This document shows, one piece after another, positions 52,338 to 64,000 of a DNA stretch of 64,000 nucleotides; the first letter of the stretch is position 1; each line of letters begins with the position of its first letter. The notes beneath the pieces are model-generated. The model was not told the DNA's origin, ran no database searches, and saw only the letters and a program-made list of their open reading frames with translations. The DNA lies in NCBI RefSeq assembly GCF_004764705.1, contig NZ_SHLX01000021.1, positions 99,853 through 163,852 of the forward strand, written 5' to 3'. A program made the translations under genes and the position numbers. Source of the DNA: Paenibacillus cymbidii. GTDB lineage: Bacteria; Bacillota; Bacilli; Paenibacillales; NBRC-103111.

Positions 52338-52391
52338 ATTATAGATACAGGGGAGGGTGTCCGCTATGACGGAAACAATCATATAATGATC
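52338..52391 (-). promoter_or_regulatory. Deacetylase/heparinase promoter with putative YesN operator, copy 2
   Basis: TATAAT (52338-52343) with the 28-bp motif 52364-52391 exactly 20 bases upstream. It shares 20 of 28 bases with 44837-44864: plus-strand TATG.CG.AAAC, ATAT.ATGA. The leader from the predicted transcription start to GTG 52307 is about 25 bases. Confidence 0.6.
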
Positions 52392-52460
52392 GATTTTTGC
52401 CGGGGCGGCTGCCGGGTATGAAAAAGGCCATCTTGTCTTGGCAGGGCCTGCGATGCCGCG

Positions 52461-52695
52461 GTGGGAGGGGGCAATGTTGTTCAGGTTAAGCTGTAATGGC
52501 TGTCCCGATCTGCTGGAAGCCTGAAATCAGCCTTATTTCGTCCGCCGCTCGCCACGGCGCGTTTAGCGCATGTTTCATGCGCTGCAGCTCCTGGCCACCC
52601 GCTCTAAGGCTGAAATCAGCCTTATTTCATCCGCCGCTCACCGAAATGCCGCTGTAAGGCTGAAACTTGCCTTAACCTGACAACATGTGGGAGGG
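52461..52695. mobile_element. MITE-like element with terminal inverted repeats
   Basis: Left end ATGTTGTTCAGGTTAAG (52474-52490) pairs with the right end CTTAACCTGACAACAT (52671-52686), one-base gap. Inside are three copies of the 50-bp palindromic unit (TAAGGCTGAAATCAGCCTTA form). The element is flanked by the nine-base direct repeat GTGGGAGGG at 52461-52469 and 52687-52695, a candidate target-site duplication (with two to four extra bases on the left). No protein is encoded. Confidence 0.55.
52515..52675. repeat. 50-bp palindromic repeats inside the MITE-like element
   Basis: Copies begin near 52515, at 52604 and at 52654; the last two are 50 bases apart, and the first is followed by a diverged stretch. 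All carry the AAGGCTGAAATCAGCCTTATTTC core, degenerate in the third (GAAACTTGCC). Confidence 0.8.
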
Positions 52696-52718
52696 AAGGG
52701 GCAGTGTAGGTACGATAT

Positions 52719-52741
52719 AAGCCGACTTTTCCGGCTTTTTT
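52719..52741 (+). terminator. Short hairpin with T-run
   Basis: AAGCCG (52719-52724) and CGGCTT (52732-52737) form a stem followed by TTTTT. On the plus strand it looks like an intrinsic terminator, but no plus-strand gene ends here. On the minus strand it lies after the hypothetical gene at 52800 and lacks a T-run. Confidence 0.35.
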
Positions 52742-52799
52742 CGTCCGAACCGGGCCCAATCATTGGCTGCTTGACCTGACAGCGTTCGAAGGGGCGGCG

Positions 52800-53246
52800 T
52801 CAGCGGATGAACCGTTTGCGGTGCGCGTATATCCAGGTTCGTTTCATCTGCTTGACGAGGTCGTCGTCGAATGCCAGCACCGTTTCCACATAGTGGTCGA
52901 ACGTGGCGAAGCTTGCCGGCGATACGTCGAACGGTTCGCCTTCGCCGTCCAGGCGCAGCTCACCGCCCCATTCGGCGGCCAATTCATGCGCCAGCTTCAC
53001 CATGAGGTAGTCCTCCCACGTCGTCGCGTCTTCCTCCCGGCATACTTTGACGCCGCCGCCCGCCAGCGGGAACACGAACACGCCGTGTTTGCGCTGCATT
53101 ACCTCCGGCAACAGCACAAAGCCGTCGGCCGCGGGCAGCAGTTCGCATTCGTTCGCCGCGGCGAACGCGGTAACAGCGGCCTCCATGGCCGCGGCTGATG
53201 CCGCTTCGGCGCGATGGGGCGCAAGGTGCAGTTCGGGCACGGCCAT
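52800..53246 (-). CDS. Hypothetical protein, 148 residues
   Basis: A compact protein of mixed charge without signal peptide or membrane segment. ATG 53246 has a purine run directly before it; a GTG at 53240 has GGGGAG at six bases and is the better start by spacing. The sequence contains FVFPLAGGGVKVCREEDATTWEDYLMVKLAHELAAEWGG, a pattern suggestive of an alpha/beta fold, and no known domain was recognised. It stands alone on the minus strand between the repeat-rich region and a small plus-strand gene. Its function is unknown. Confidence 0.6.
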   Translation of the reverse strand: MAVPELHLAPHRAEAASAAAMEAAVTAFAAANECELLPAADGFVLLPEVMQRKHGVFVFPLAGGGVKVCREEDATTWEDYLMVKLAHELAAEWGGELRLDGEGEPFDVSPASFATFDHYVETVLAFDDDLVKQMKRTWIYAHRKRFIR

Positions 53247-53334
53247 CTCCCCTTTCCTGTCTGGTATTAGGTACTACGAGCGTAGCGGAATCGGCCGGCG
53301 CCGTCAATATTGTCCGTTGTGCGGCAACAAGCGA

Positions 53335-53362
53335 TTGAAAGCCGTCGTTTCTGGGGTAAATA
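53335..53362 (+). promoter_or_regulatory. Possible promoter of the 58-residue gene
   Basis: TTGAAA (53335-53340) and TAAATA (53357-53362) with a 16-base spacer lie about 40 bases before the start at 53403. Weak by-eye match to sigma-A boxes. Confidence 0.3.
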
Positions 53363-53402
53363 GGAAATATACCGAAAGGATGACATCCTAAACGAGGAGA
53401 GG

Positions 53403-53579
53403 ATGAAGATGACGGAAATCGAACGGCTTCACAATTGCCGGGAACGCTTGCTGACTGCACGGGCCAGTTGGCGAAACCGGGTGCCCGAGCGCAAGCAGTA
53501 TTTGTCTTTCCTGGTTCTGCTCGCCATCACGGAAATGCGCCTCGACGAGGAGCGCGAGTCTCAGCTTATCGCACGTTAA
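53403..53579 (+). CDS. Small hypothetical protein, 58 residues
   Basis: A short open frame beginning ATG 53403 (ATG 53409 also in frame) with GAGGAGAGG upstream. The predicted peptide is basic and helical, starting MKMTEIERLHNCRERLL and ending RLDEERESQLIAR, with a central hydrophobic YLSFLVLLAI. It may be a short amphipathic or membrane-associated peptide. The strong ribosome-binding site and a possible promoter upstream argue that it is real. Nothing similar is recognised. Confidence 0.5.
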   Translation: MKMTEIERLHNCRERLLTARASWRNRVPERKQYLSFLVLLAITEMRLDEERESQLIAR

Positions 53580-53591
53580 CGCAGCGCGGGG

Positions 53592-53879
53592 CAGACGAAA
53601 TAAGGCTGATTTCAGCCTTACAGCGGCGGTTCGGCGAGCGGCGAGCGAAATAAGGCCGATTTCAGCCTTGCAGCAGCGTTTTGGCGAGCGGCGAGTGAAA
53701 TAAGGCTGATTTCAGCCTTGCAGCTGCGGTTCGGCGAGCGGCGAGCGAAATAAGGCCGATTTCAGTCTTACAGCAGCATTTTGGCGAGCGGCGAGCGAAA
53801 TAAGGCTGATTTCAGCCTTGCAGCTGCGGTTCGGCGAGTGGCGGACGAAATAAGGCTGATTTCAGTCTTACAGCAGCGG
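53592..53879. repeat. 50-bp palindromic repeats, array 3 (six copies)
   Basis: TAAGGC begins at 53601, 53651, 53701, 53751, 53801 and 53851, an exact 50-bp period. The unit TAAGGCTGATTTCAGCCTTA is followed by CAGC.GCGGTTCGGCGAGCGGCGAGCGAAA. The rest of this intergenic stretch up to 54046 holds no gene that could be supported. Confidence 0.9.
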
Positions 53880-54045
53880 CGGGGAAACGAATCATGAACG
53901 TGGCGGTAGCGGAGCGCGGGACGGCGCTGACGGTGCGGGGCATCTTAAGCTGCCGAATCGCGCATTCACCCGTGCTTCTACACGCTCGCCTCTCGGCTGC
54001 TTTGCCTTGTCCGTGCCCATGCGCCCCGCCCGCGCGCAAACGCGC

Positions 54046-54072
54046 AAAAAGCCGCCCGATCGTTCGGGCGGC
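54046..54072 (-). terminator. Intrinsic terminator of gltBD operon
   Basis: On the minus strand the perfect palindrome GCCGCCCGA/TCGGGCGGC (54051-54072) is followed by TTTTT (plus-strand AAAAA at 54046-54050), 20 bases after the gltD stop. Confidence 0.9.
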
Positions 54073-54091
54073 CCCATAGCCACAACTTGCC

Positions 54092-55576
54092 TTACGGCAA
54101 ATTGGATGCTCCCATCAAAAACTTGTCGCACTCGCGCGCCGCTTCGCGGCCTTCGTTGATCGCCCATACGACGAGGCTCTGCCCCCGGCGCATGTCGCCT
54201 GCGGTGAAAACGCCCGGCACGTTCGTCGCGAACTTGCCGTATTCCGCCTTCGCGTTGGAACGCTCGTCACGCTCGACGCCGAGCCCCGCGAGCACCGCGT
54301 TCTCCGGTCCGAGGAAGCCCATCGCGAGCAGCACCAGCTGCGCCGGAATAACGCGTTCGCTGCCCGGCACCTCAACCGGCCCGAACCGGCCGTTTTCGTC
54401 CTTCTTCCACTCGATCAGCACCGTGTGCAACTCTTTCACGTGGCCGTTTTCGTCGCCGACGAATTTTTTCGTGTTGATCAAATATTGCCGCGGATCGCCG
54501 CCAAACTTCGCCGCCGCTTCCTCCTGGCCGTAGTCCATCTTGTACACCTTCGGCCATTCCGGCCAAGGGTTGTTCGCCGCGCGCGACTCCGGCGGCTTCG
54601 GCATAATCTCGAACTGCGTCACGTTGCTGCAGCCGTGGCGCATCGACGTGCCGACGCAGTCGGTGCCCGTGTCGCCGCCGCCGATGACGACAACGTCCTT
54701 GCCGGCCGCAGAAATATATTCGCCGTCCTCGTGGTTGGAGTCGAGCAAGCTCTTCGTGTTCTTGCGCAGAAACTCCATCGCCAGGTGAATGCCCTTCAGC
54801 TCGCGGCCTTTGATCTTCAAGTCTCGGCCATTCGTCGCGCCGCCGCACAACACAACCGCGTCGAACTCTTTGAGCAAATTCTCCGCCGGATAATTTACGC
54901 CCACTTCCGTATTCGTGCGGAACGTGACGCCTTCCGCCGCCATCAGGTCGACGCGGCGCTGCACCACCTTTTTGTCCAGCTTCATGTTCGGGATGCCGTA
55001 CATGAGCAGGCCGCCGACACGGTCGGCGCGTTCGAACACTGTAACCAGATGGCCCGCCTTGTTGAGCTGCGCCGCGCAAGCGAGACCCGACGGGCCGGAG
55101 CCGACGACGGCCACTTTTTTGCCGGTGCGGCTCGAAGGCGGCTGCGGCACGATCCAGCCTTCGTCGAAGCCTTTGTCGACGATGGCGCGCTCGATCGTCT
55201 TGATCGTCACGGCCTTGTCGTTCAGGCCGACGGTGCAGGAGCCTTCGCACGGCGCCGGGCACACCCGGCCGGTAAATTCGGGGAAATTGTTCGTCTTGTG
55301 CAGCCGGTCGAGCGCTTCCCGCCAGTGCCCCCGGTACACGAGGTCGTTCCACTCGGGAATCAGGTTATTAATCGGGCAGCCGGCGGCCATGCCGCTGATC
55401 AGCTTGCCGGTATGGCAGAACGGAATGCCGCAATCCATGCAGCGCGCGCCTTGCGTCTGCAGCTTCTCTTCCGGCATGTGCCGGTGAAACTCGTTATAAT
55501 GGCCGATGCGGACCAGAGGGTCGTCTTCAGCCGGGACTTCGCGTTTATACTCAATAAAACCTGTCGGTTTGCCCAT
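54092..55576 (-). CDS. gltD: Glutamate synthase small subunit (GltD)
   Basis: A 494-residue NADPH-dependent subunit that supplies electrons to GltB. ATG 55576 follows GAGGAGCG. Cysteines for two [4Fe-4S] clusters are seen in ARCMDCGIPFCHTG, GCPINN and VCPAPCEGSC. The first dinucleotide fold (FAD) is VAVVGSGPSGLACAAQLN, and the second (NADPH) is VVVIGGGDTGTDCVGTSMRHG. C-terminal GVFTAGDMRRGQSLVVWAINEGREAARECDKFL completes the FAD site. It follows gltB after 18 bases. The complex makes two glutamates from glutamine and 2-oxoglutarate. Confidence 0.97.
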   Translation of the reverse strand: MGKPTGFIEYKREVPAEDDPLVRIGHYNEFHRHMPEEKLQTQGARCMDCGIPFCHTGKLISGMAAGCPINNLIPEWNDLVYRGHWREALDRLHKTNNFPEFTGRVCPAPCEGSCTVGLNDKAVTIKTIERAIVDKGFDEGWIVPQPPSSRTGKKVAVVGSGPSGLACAAQLNKAGHLVTVFERADRVGGLLMYGIPNMKLDKKVVQRRVDLMAAEGVTFRTNTEVGVNYPAENLLKEFDAVVLCGGATNGRDLKIKGRELKGIHLAMEFLRKNTKSLLDSNHEDGEYISAAGKDVVVIGGGDTGTDCVGTSMRHGCSNVTQFEIMPKPPESRAANNPWPEWPKVYKMDYGQEEAAAKFGGDPRQYLINTKKFVGDENGHVKELHTVLIEWKKDENGRFGPVEVPGSERVIPAQLVLLAMGFLGPENAVLAGLGVERDERSNAKAEYGKFATNVPGVFTAGDMRRGQSLVVWAINEGREAARECDKFLMGASNLP

Positions 55577-55594
55577 GGTTCGGATCGCTCCTCT

Positions 55595-60208
<4,614 letters not shown>

Positions 60209-60246
60209 AAAGTTATCTCCCGCCGCGTGGTGTGAATATTCAATTT

Positions 60247-60260
60247 TGTAAGCGGTTAAA
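60247..60260. promoter_or_regulatory. Weak cre-like site upstream of gltB
   Basis: TGTAAGCGGTTAAA matches TGWAARCGYTWNCW at 12 of 14 positions, about 40 bases before the gltB start. In Bacillus, carbon status affects glutamate synthase expression, so the location is reasonable. The 365-base region to 60582 has several AT-rich stretches; the promoters could not be defined with confidence. Confidence 0.3.
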
Positions 60261-60582
60261 TTTTGCGGATAGGCGCAGCCGGGAACGTAATTGACCCGCG
60301 CGTCTGCCGCACTTTGACGCCATCACCTTCTGTTGTTTGCTGCGATGTAAGCTAAGGTGTGCACTGCAATGTGAACAAACCTGACTCACGTCATAAATAT
60401 CTTTATATTCTAACACCGACATATTCATATATCAACAACTTTCCGGGGTTCGCTTTTCTCCCTTTTCGAAACGTGCTATCATGAGTCAGAAGACTTGCGC
60501 GGCGCTTGATTGACGCGATTTTCGCGCAGGAATCGGAAGCGGTAGGACAAGCCTTAGAACGCGGCAAAGAAAGGTGAACGCT

Positions 60583-61701
60583 TTGAAAAAGAAACGGATC
60601 CTGCTGTTCTCCGAAGGCTTCGGCTCCGGACATACGCAGGCGGCGGGCGCGCTGGCGGAGGGCCTGCGGCAAGCGGACGGCGTCAGAACGCGCATCCTCG
60701 AGCTGGGCGCATTCCAGCATCCGACGCTGGCGCCGCTGATCTTCAAGGCGTACCGCAAAACGGTAACCTCGAGGCCCAGACTATACGGCATGTTGTACCG
60801 CCAACAAGAGGAAAAAACACTAAACCGGCTGACCTCGATGGCGCTTCATCGTATTTTTTACGCCCGGACGCTCGATATTATTCGTCAATTGCGGCCGGAC
60901 CTTATCGTTTGCACGCATCCGTTTCCCAGCGCGGTCGTCTCCCGGCTTAAACGGGCCGGACTTGCGATCCCGCTGATCGGCGTCATTACCGATTATGCGG
61001 CGCACGGAACGTGGATCGACGCGCAGGTGGATAAATATTTGGTCCCGGCGCCGCACGTCAAATCGAAGATGGTCGAAGGCGGCGTGCCGGCCGGGCAAAT
61101 TTCCGTTACCGGCATTCCCGTTCATCCGAAATTTTGGGTGCAGCAGAACCGCAAGGAAGTGCGCGATCACTTCGGCTTGCGCGACATGCCGACACTTCTC
61201 GTGATGGGCGGCGGCTGGGGGCTGTTAAGCGAAGGCCCCGTCATGGACGAGCTGACGAACTGGCGCGATCAGGTGCAACTGCTGATTTGCCTCGGCAGCA
61301 ATGAGAAGGCGCGGCAGAAGCTCGCCGAAGACGAGCGGTACCGCCACCCCAACATTCATCTGTTCGGCTTTACGAAGGATGTGGACAAGCTGATGGACGC
61401 GGCCGACATGCTGTTCACGAAGCCTGGCGGCATGACGTGCACGGAAGGCATCGCCAAAGGCATCCCGATGCTGTTCTACGACCCGATTCCCGGGCAGGAG
61501 GAAGAGAACTGTCACTATTTCGTCGAGAACGGCTTCGGCGAACGGATCGATTCGATTGCGGCGTTGAACGGCAGGCTGCAAGGGCTTGTCGACGATTATC
61601 CGGCAACCGGCGAAATCAGCTATTTGTCCCGGACGAATCGGCGCCCGCGCGGGTACGATCCGCAGCAAGGCATTGCGGAGATTCTCTCCATGCTGCCTTG
61701 A
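60583..61701 (+). CDS. UgtP/MurG-like glycosyltransferase (diacylglycerol glucosyltransferase family)
   Basis: A 372-residue peripheral membrane enzyme. The start is set at TTG 60583 because AAGGTG lies eight bases upstream; GTG 60574 would be too close to the site. The N-terminal part has the MGDG-synthase core LFSEGFGSGHTQAAGALAEGL and VITDYAAHGTWI, and the GT28 C-terminal part has LVMGGGWG, FGFTKDVDKLMDAADMLFTKPGGMTCTEG with GG(M)T and E for nucleotide-sugar binding. The family adds glucose or galactose to diacylglycerol to build glycolipids and lipoteichoic acid anchors, with UgtP and YkoN the known examples. It is divergent from gltB. Confidence 0.85.
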   Translation: MKKKRILLFSEGFGSGHTQAAGALAEGLRQADGVRTRILELGAFQHPTLAPLIFKAYRKTVTSRPRLYGMLYRQQEEKTLNRLTSMALHRIFYARTLDIIRQLRPDLIVCTHPFPSAVVSRLKRAGLAIPLIGVITDYAAHGTWIDAQVDKYLVPAPHVKSKMVEGGVPAGQISVTGIPVHPKFWVQQNRKEVRDHFGLRDMPTLLVMGGGWGLLSEGPVMDELTNWRDQVQLLICLGSNEKARQKLAEDERYRHPNIHLFGFTKDVDKLMDAADMLFTKPGGMTCTEGIAKGIPMLFYDPIPGQEEENCHYFVENGFGERIDSIAALNGRLQGLVDDYPATGEISYLSRTNRRPRGYDPQQGIAEILSMLP

Positions 61702-61826
61702 GCGGCCGGATATCCGGCATGAAGCGCCGCAACTCCTCCGCGCAACACAACATACAACCAGGATGGAACCGCTCCTGCTTTGCTTACTATTAAATGCGCC
61801 TCTCGCTTCTATTTTTTAAGGACATA

Positions 61827-61857
61827 TTAGAAAAGAAGCGTGTGCGCCCGATATATT
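61827..61857 (+). promoter_or_regulatory. Possible promoter of the PAS kinase gene
   Basis: TTAGAA (61827-61832) and TATATT (61852-61857), 19-base spacer, are about 28 bases before the start codon. By-eye match only. Confidence 0.35.
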
Positions 61858-61885
61858 AAGTATAAGCATAAGGTAGGTGAAACCG

Positions 61886-63679
61886 TTGACGGACGCAGCT
61901 CGTTTGACAGGACTATCCGCTCTGCTGGATGACGCTTCGACTCCGGCCGCGCTATTCCAACCGGATACCGCGGCCACGCTCTTATGCATGTGGGCCAATC
62001 GCTCGTTCGCCGCCATGATCGGCTCGAACGCGTCAACTGCAATCGGCCGAAGTCCCCGCGAACTGTTCCCAAAAGGCCAAGCCGATCTTGTTCTGGAATC
62101 GCTTCAGGCAGCCCAAACGCGCCGTCAGCCGATTCGGCAACGCTTCCACACGGCCGCAGACCGCCAGCAACCCTATGAAATCGCCGTCGAACCGCTGGAA
62201 GGAAACGACGGCCGCGTGTGCCTGCTTGTTTTGTTCCATCCCTCGCCTCTGGCGGAACGTTCCGCACCCGGAGGCGACGCCAGCGAACGCAGCTACAAGA
62301 AGCTGGTCGAGCAGTTCCCCGACTCGGTGCTCATCGTCGAAGACGACATCATCTCTTTTGCCAATCCAGCCTGCGCGAGTTTGCTCGCGGCAACAACAAC
62401 CGATCAGATCGTCGGCCGTTCGTTATTCGACTTCATTCTGCCGATGCAGCATCCGGAGCTGCGACACCGTTTGCGGGCGCTGCGGGGCGACAAGGAGCCG
62501 CTGCTCGGCTTCGAAACCAGCATCATCCGTTTCGACGGCACGCCGCGCATCGCCGAGCTCAGCGGATTCGTCTCGGAAGGCAGCCGCAACCGCGCGCTTC
62601 AATTGATGATTCGCGACGTAACCGAACAGCGGACGACGCAGGAAGAGCACAACCGCTTTTTTACGATGACGCTCGATTTGCTGGCCGTATACGATTTTGA
62701 CGGCAAGGTCGTCGCGCTTAATCCCGCCTGGACGAACAAATTCGGCTTTTCGCTGGAGGAGCTTTCACAACGCAAATTTGCTGCAATCGTTCATCCTGAC
62801 GATGTGCAAGCGGGACAAACCGCCGCCCTGCTGCTTGGCAAGGGCGTGCCAATCGTCAACCTCGAGCTTCGGCACCTGACCGCCGGCGGCGAATACCGGC
62901 TGATCCGCTGGAGTTCCTCTGCGCTCACCGAGCACAAAAAAATATACGCCATCGGCACCGACATCACCGAAATGCGGGAGCAGCAGGATTTGCTGCAAAA
63001 ATCCGAGAAGCTTTCCATCGTCGGGCAGCTGGCGGCGGGACTTGCGCACGAAATCCGCAACCCGCTGACGTCGCTCAAAGGTTTCCTCCAACTCTTCCGC
63101 AAACGATTCGGCCACGATCCGAGCTACGCCGACTACTTCCGCATCATGGACACCGAATTCGTGCGCATCGAAGAAATCGTCAACGAGTTTCTGATTCTCG
63201 CCAAGCCGCAGCCAAGAAACTTCCAGCCGCACGACATGAGCGAGCTTGTTCCCGATATCGTGAAGCTGCTCGAACCGCAGGCGCTGCTCGGCAGCGTCGA
63301 AATGACGGTCGACATCGAGCCCGACCTGGCTCCGGTCAATTGCGACGAAAATCAGCTGAAGCAGGTGTTCGTCAATCTGATTAAAAACGGCATCGAAGCC
63401 ATGCCGCAAGGCGGCAGCTTGAATGTGAAAGTAACGCGTCGGAGCGAGGATTACATCGCCGTTACCGTCGCCGATCAAGGCCAGGGCATTCCGCAGGAGC
63501 AATTGAACCGGCTCGGAGAGCCGTTCATGACGACCAAGGTGAACGGCACCGGGCTTGGCCTCATGATCTGCTACAAAATCATGGAAGCGCATCAGGGGCG
63601 ATTGCACTTCGAAAGCAGGCTGGGCCAAGGGACGACCGCGGAAGTGCTGCTGCCGATCGCCCACGAAACGACGAGCTGA
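61886..63679 (+). CDS. Sporulation-type PAS sensor histidine kinase (KinA/KinE-like)
   Basis: A 597-residue soluble kinase. The start is TTG 61886, eight bases after AAGGTAGG; GTG 61877 is too close. Three PAS domains occupy about 20-115, 135-250 and 260-375, with DVTEQRTTQEEHNRFF and IGTDITEMREQQDLLQ as typical PAC ends. HisKA is AAGLAHEIRNPLTSLKGFLQLF with the phospho-acceptor His, then the N box NLIKNGIEAMPQGG, DQGQGIP and the glycine box GTGLGLMICYKIMEAH. No membrane segment was seen. The AHEIRNPLTSLKGF wording matches Bacillus sporulation kinases KinA to KinE that feed the Spo0A phosphorelay. No regulator gene is adjacent, as expected for an orphan kinase. Confidence 0.85.
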   Translation: MTDAARLTGLSALLDDASTPAALFQPDTAATLLCMWANRSFAAMIGSNASTAIGRSPRELFPKGQADLVLESLQAAQTRRQPIRQRFHTAADRQQPYEIAVEPLEGNDGRVCLLVLFHPSPLAERSAPGGDASERSYKKLVEQFPDSVLIVEDDIISFANPACASLLAATTTDQIVGRSLFDFILPMQHPELRHRLRALRGDKEPLLGFETSIIRFDGTPRIAELSGFVSEGSRNRALQLMIRDVTEQRTTQEEHNRFFTMTLDLLAVYDFDGKVVALNPAWTNKFGFSLEELSQRKFAAIVHPDDVQAGQTAALLLGKGVPIVNLELRHLTAGGEYRLIRWSSSALTEHKKIYAIGTDITEMREQQDLLQKSEKLSIVGQLAAGLAHEIRNPLTSLKGFLQLFRKRFGHDPSYADYFRIMDTEFVRIEEIVNEFLILAKPQPRNFQPHDMSELVPDIVKLLEPQALLGSVEMTVDIEPDLAPVNCDENQLKQVFVNLIKNGIEAMPQGGSLNVKVTRRSEDYIAVTVADQGQGIPQEQLNRLGEPFMTTKVNGTGLGLMICYKIMEAHQGRLHFESRLGQGTTAEVLLPIAHETTS

Positions 63680-63715
63680 GCGCAGGTTGGCATACATAAC
63701 GCTTCATGTGAGGAA

Positions 63716-63741
63716 AACGGCCGCGATTGCGGTCGTTTTTT
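63716..63741 (+). terminator. Intrinsic terminator after the PAS kinase
   Basis: AACGGCCGC (63716-63724) pairs with GCGGTCGTT (63729-63737) with one G-U pair and loop GATT, followed by a T-run to 63741. It lies 37 bases after the stop codon. Confidence 0.9.
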
Positions 63742-63796
63742 GTTGAAGCACTGAGGGCGGGGGTGGCGGGGGGCGATGGGGAAGGCCGGGGCATAT

Positions 63797-63875
63797 TGTC
63801 AGGTTAAGCGACGGTAGTTATCCTGATCTGCTGTAAGGCTGAAATCAGCCTTATTTCGTCCGACGTTCGCCGAAA
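63797..63875. repeat. Partial MITE-like element interrupted by an IS
   Basis: ATTGTCAGGTTAAG (about 63795-63808) matches the terminal repeat of the element at 52474, and TAAGGCTGAAATCAGCCTTATTTCGTCCG follows at 63833. The unit stops at CGCCGAAA where the IS3 end begins, so the right part is missing or beyond the window. Confidence 0.6.
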
Positions 63876-64000
63876 TGTACCTTTGTCAAGAAAGTAGACA
63901 CACAATTTAAGCGATCTGCTGTTGCTCGTAGTACCTTTTTTCGCATAAATGCGGGGTGAGGTAACCAATTGACGAATGGATGCGAGTGCGATTGTAATCA
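63876..64000 (-). mobile_element. IS3-family element, end only (cut by window edge)
   Basis: TGTACCTTTGTCAAGAAAGTAGACA at 63876-63900 has the TG start of an IS3-type terminal repeat. It directly precedes the transposase stop codon. Only this terminal 125 bases of the element are in the window, so the family is clear but the exact IS is not. Confidence 0.7.
63907..64000 (-). CDS. IS3-family transposase (OrfB), C-terminal fragment
   Basis: On the minus strand the last 31 codons read DYNRTRIHSSIGYLTP, then HLCEKRYYEQQQIA and a stop at 63907. The YNRTRIHSSIGYLTP motif is the classic C-terminal part of the DDE integrase of IS3-family transposases, after the catalytic Glu. The N-terminal part lies outside the window, so whether it is intact cannot be judged. 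Confidence 0.85.
   Translation of the reverse strand, partial: DYNRTRIHSSIGYLTPHLCEKRYYEQQQIA

Noticed and set aside
60209..60573. TnrA or GltC binding site upstream of gltB
   Set aside because: TGTGA..TCACG is found near 60370-60390, but the spacing does not match the TnrA palindrome, and no clear GltC box was seen.

Overview
The window looks like a chromosomal segment of a high-GC, spore-forming member of the Paenibacillaceae (Paenibacillus/Cohnella-like). Three things point there: strong Gram-positive ribosome-binding sites, several YesM/YesN-type two-component systems paired with Lpl/Ytc-like carbohydrate ABC importers, and a tlp small acid-soluble spore protein gene with a sigma-G-like promoter. 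The genus is an inference; no rRNA or tRNA gene was seen.

Layout. 1-5796: an alpha/alpha-toroid-type protein of unknown specificity, a lipoprotein, a Gfo/Idh/MocA oxidoreductase and a divergent AraC regulator. 5784-21255: locus 1, all on the minus strand, in transcription order two tandem YesM kinases, solute-binding protein, two permeases, heparinase II/III-family protein, PHP metallohydrolase, YesN response regulator, then a heterodimeric ABC exporter. 21256-22362: gene-free, repeat-rich. 22363-40723: locus 2, minus strand, in order a double-sensor YesM kinase, YesN regulator, solute-binding protein, two permeases, alpha/beta hydrolase, sialidase-like protein, SGNH hydrolase, second sialidase-like protein, GH32, a sedoheptulokinase-like FGGY kinase and a TIM-barrel glycosidase-like protein. 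40954-41178: tlp on the plus strand. 41282-52307: locus 3, minus strand, in order a deacetylase-like protein, a 993-residue heparinase-family protein, YesM, YesN, solute-binding protein and two permeases. 52308-54091: repeats and two small hypothetical genes. 54092-60208: gltB-gltD (glutamate synthase). 60583-63679: an UgtP-like glycosyltransferase and a multi-PAS sporulation-type sensor kinase. 63876-64000: the end of an IS3-family element cut by the window edge.

How the genes work together. Each of the three loci has a membrane kinase, an AraC-type response regulator, a sugar importer and a set of glycan-processing enzymes, so each is read as an inducible glycan-utilisation unit. Each locus also has its own candidate operator found twice at a fixed distance from a -10 box. 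In locus 1 one motif precedes both the importer operon and the exporter pair. In locus 3 one motif precedes both the importer operon and the distant enzyme operon. In locus 2 AAAC(C)TAA direct repeats precede the importer and the kinase gene. Catabolite-responsive (cre-like) sites lie at the promoters of loci 2 and 3.

The intergenic DNA is unusual. It holds five 50-bp-period palindromic repeat sites, a 52-bp tandem array, a roughly 150-bp inverted repeat pair around the GH32 gene, a MITE-like element with terminal inverted repeats, and a related repeat interrupted by the IS3 element.
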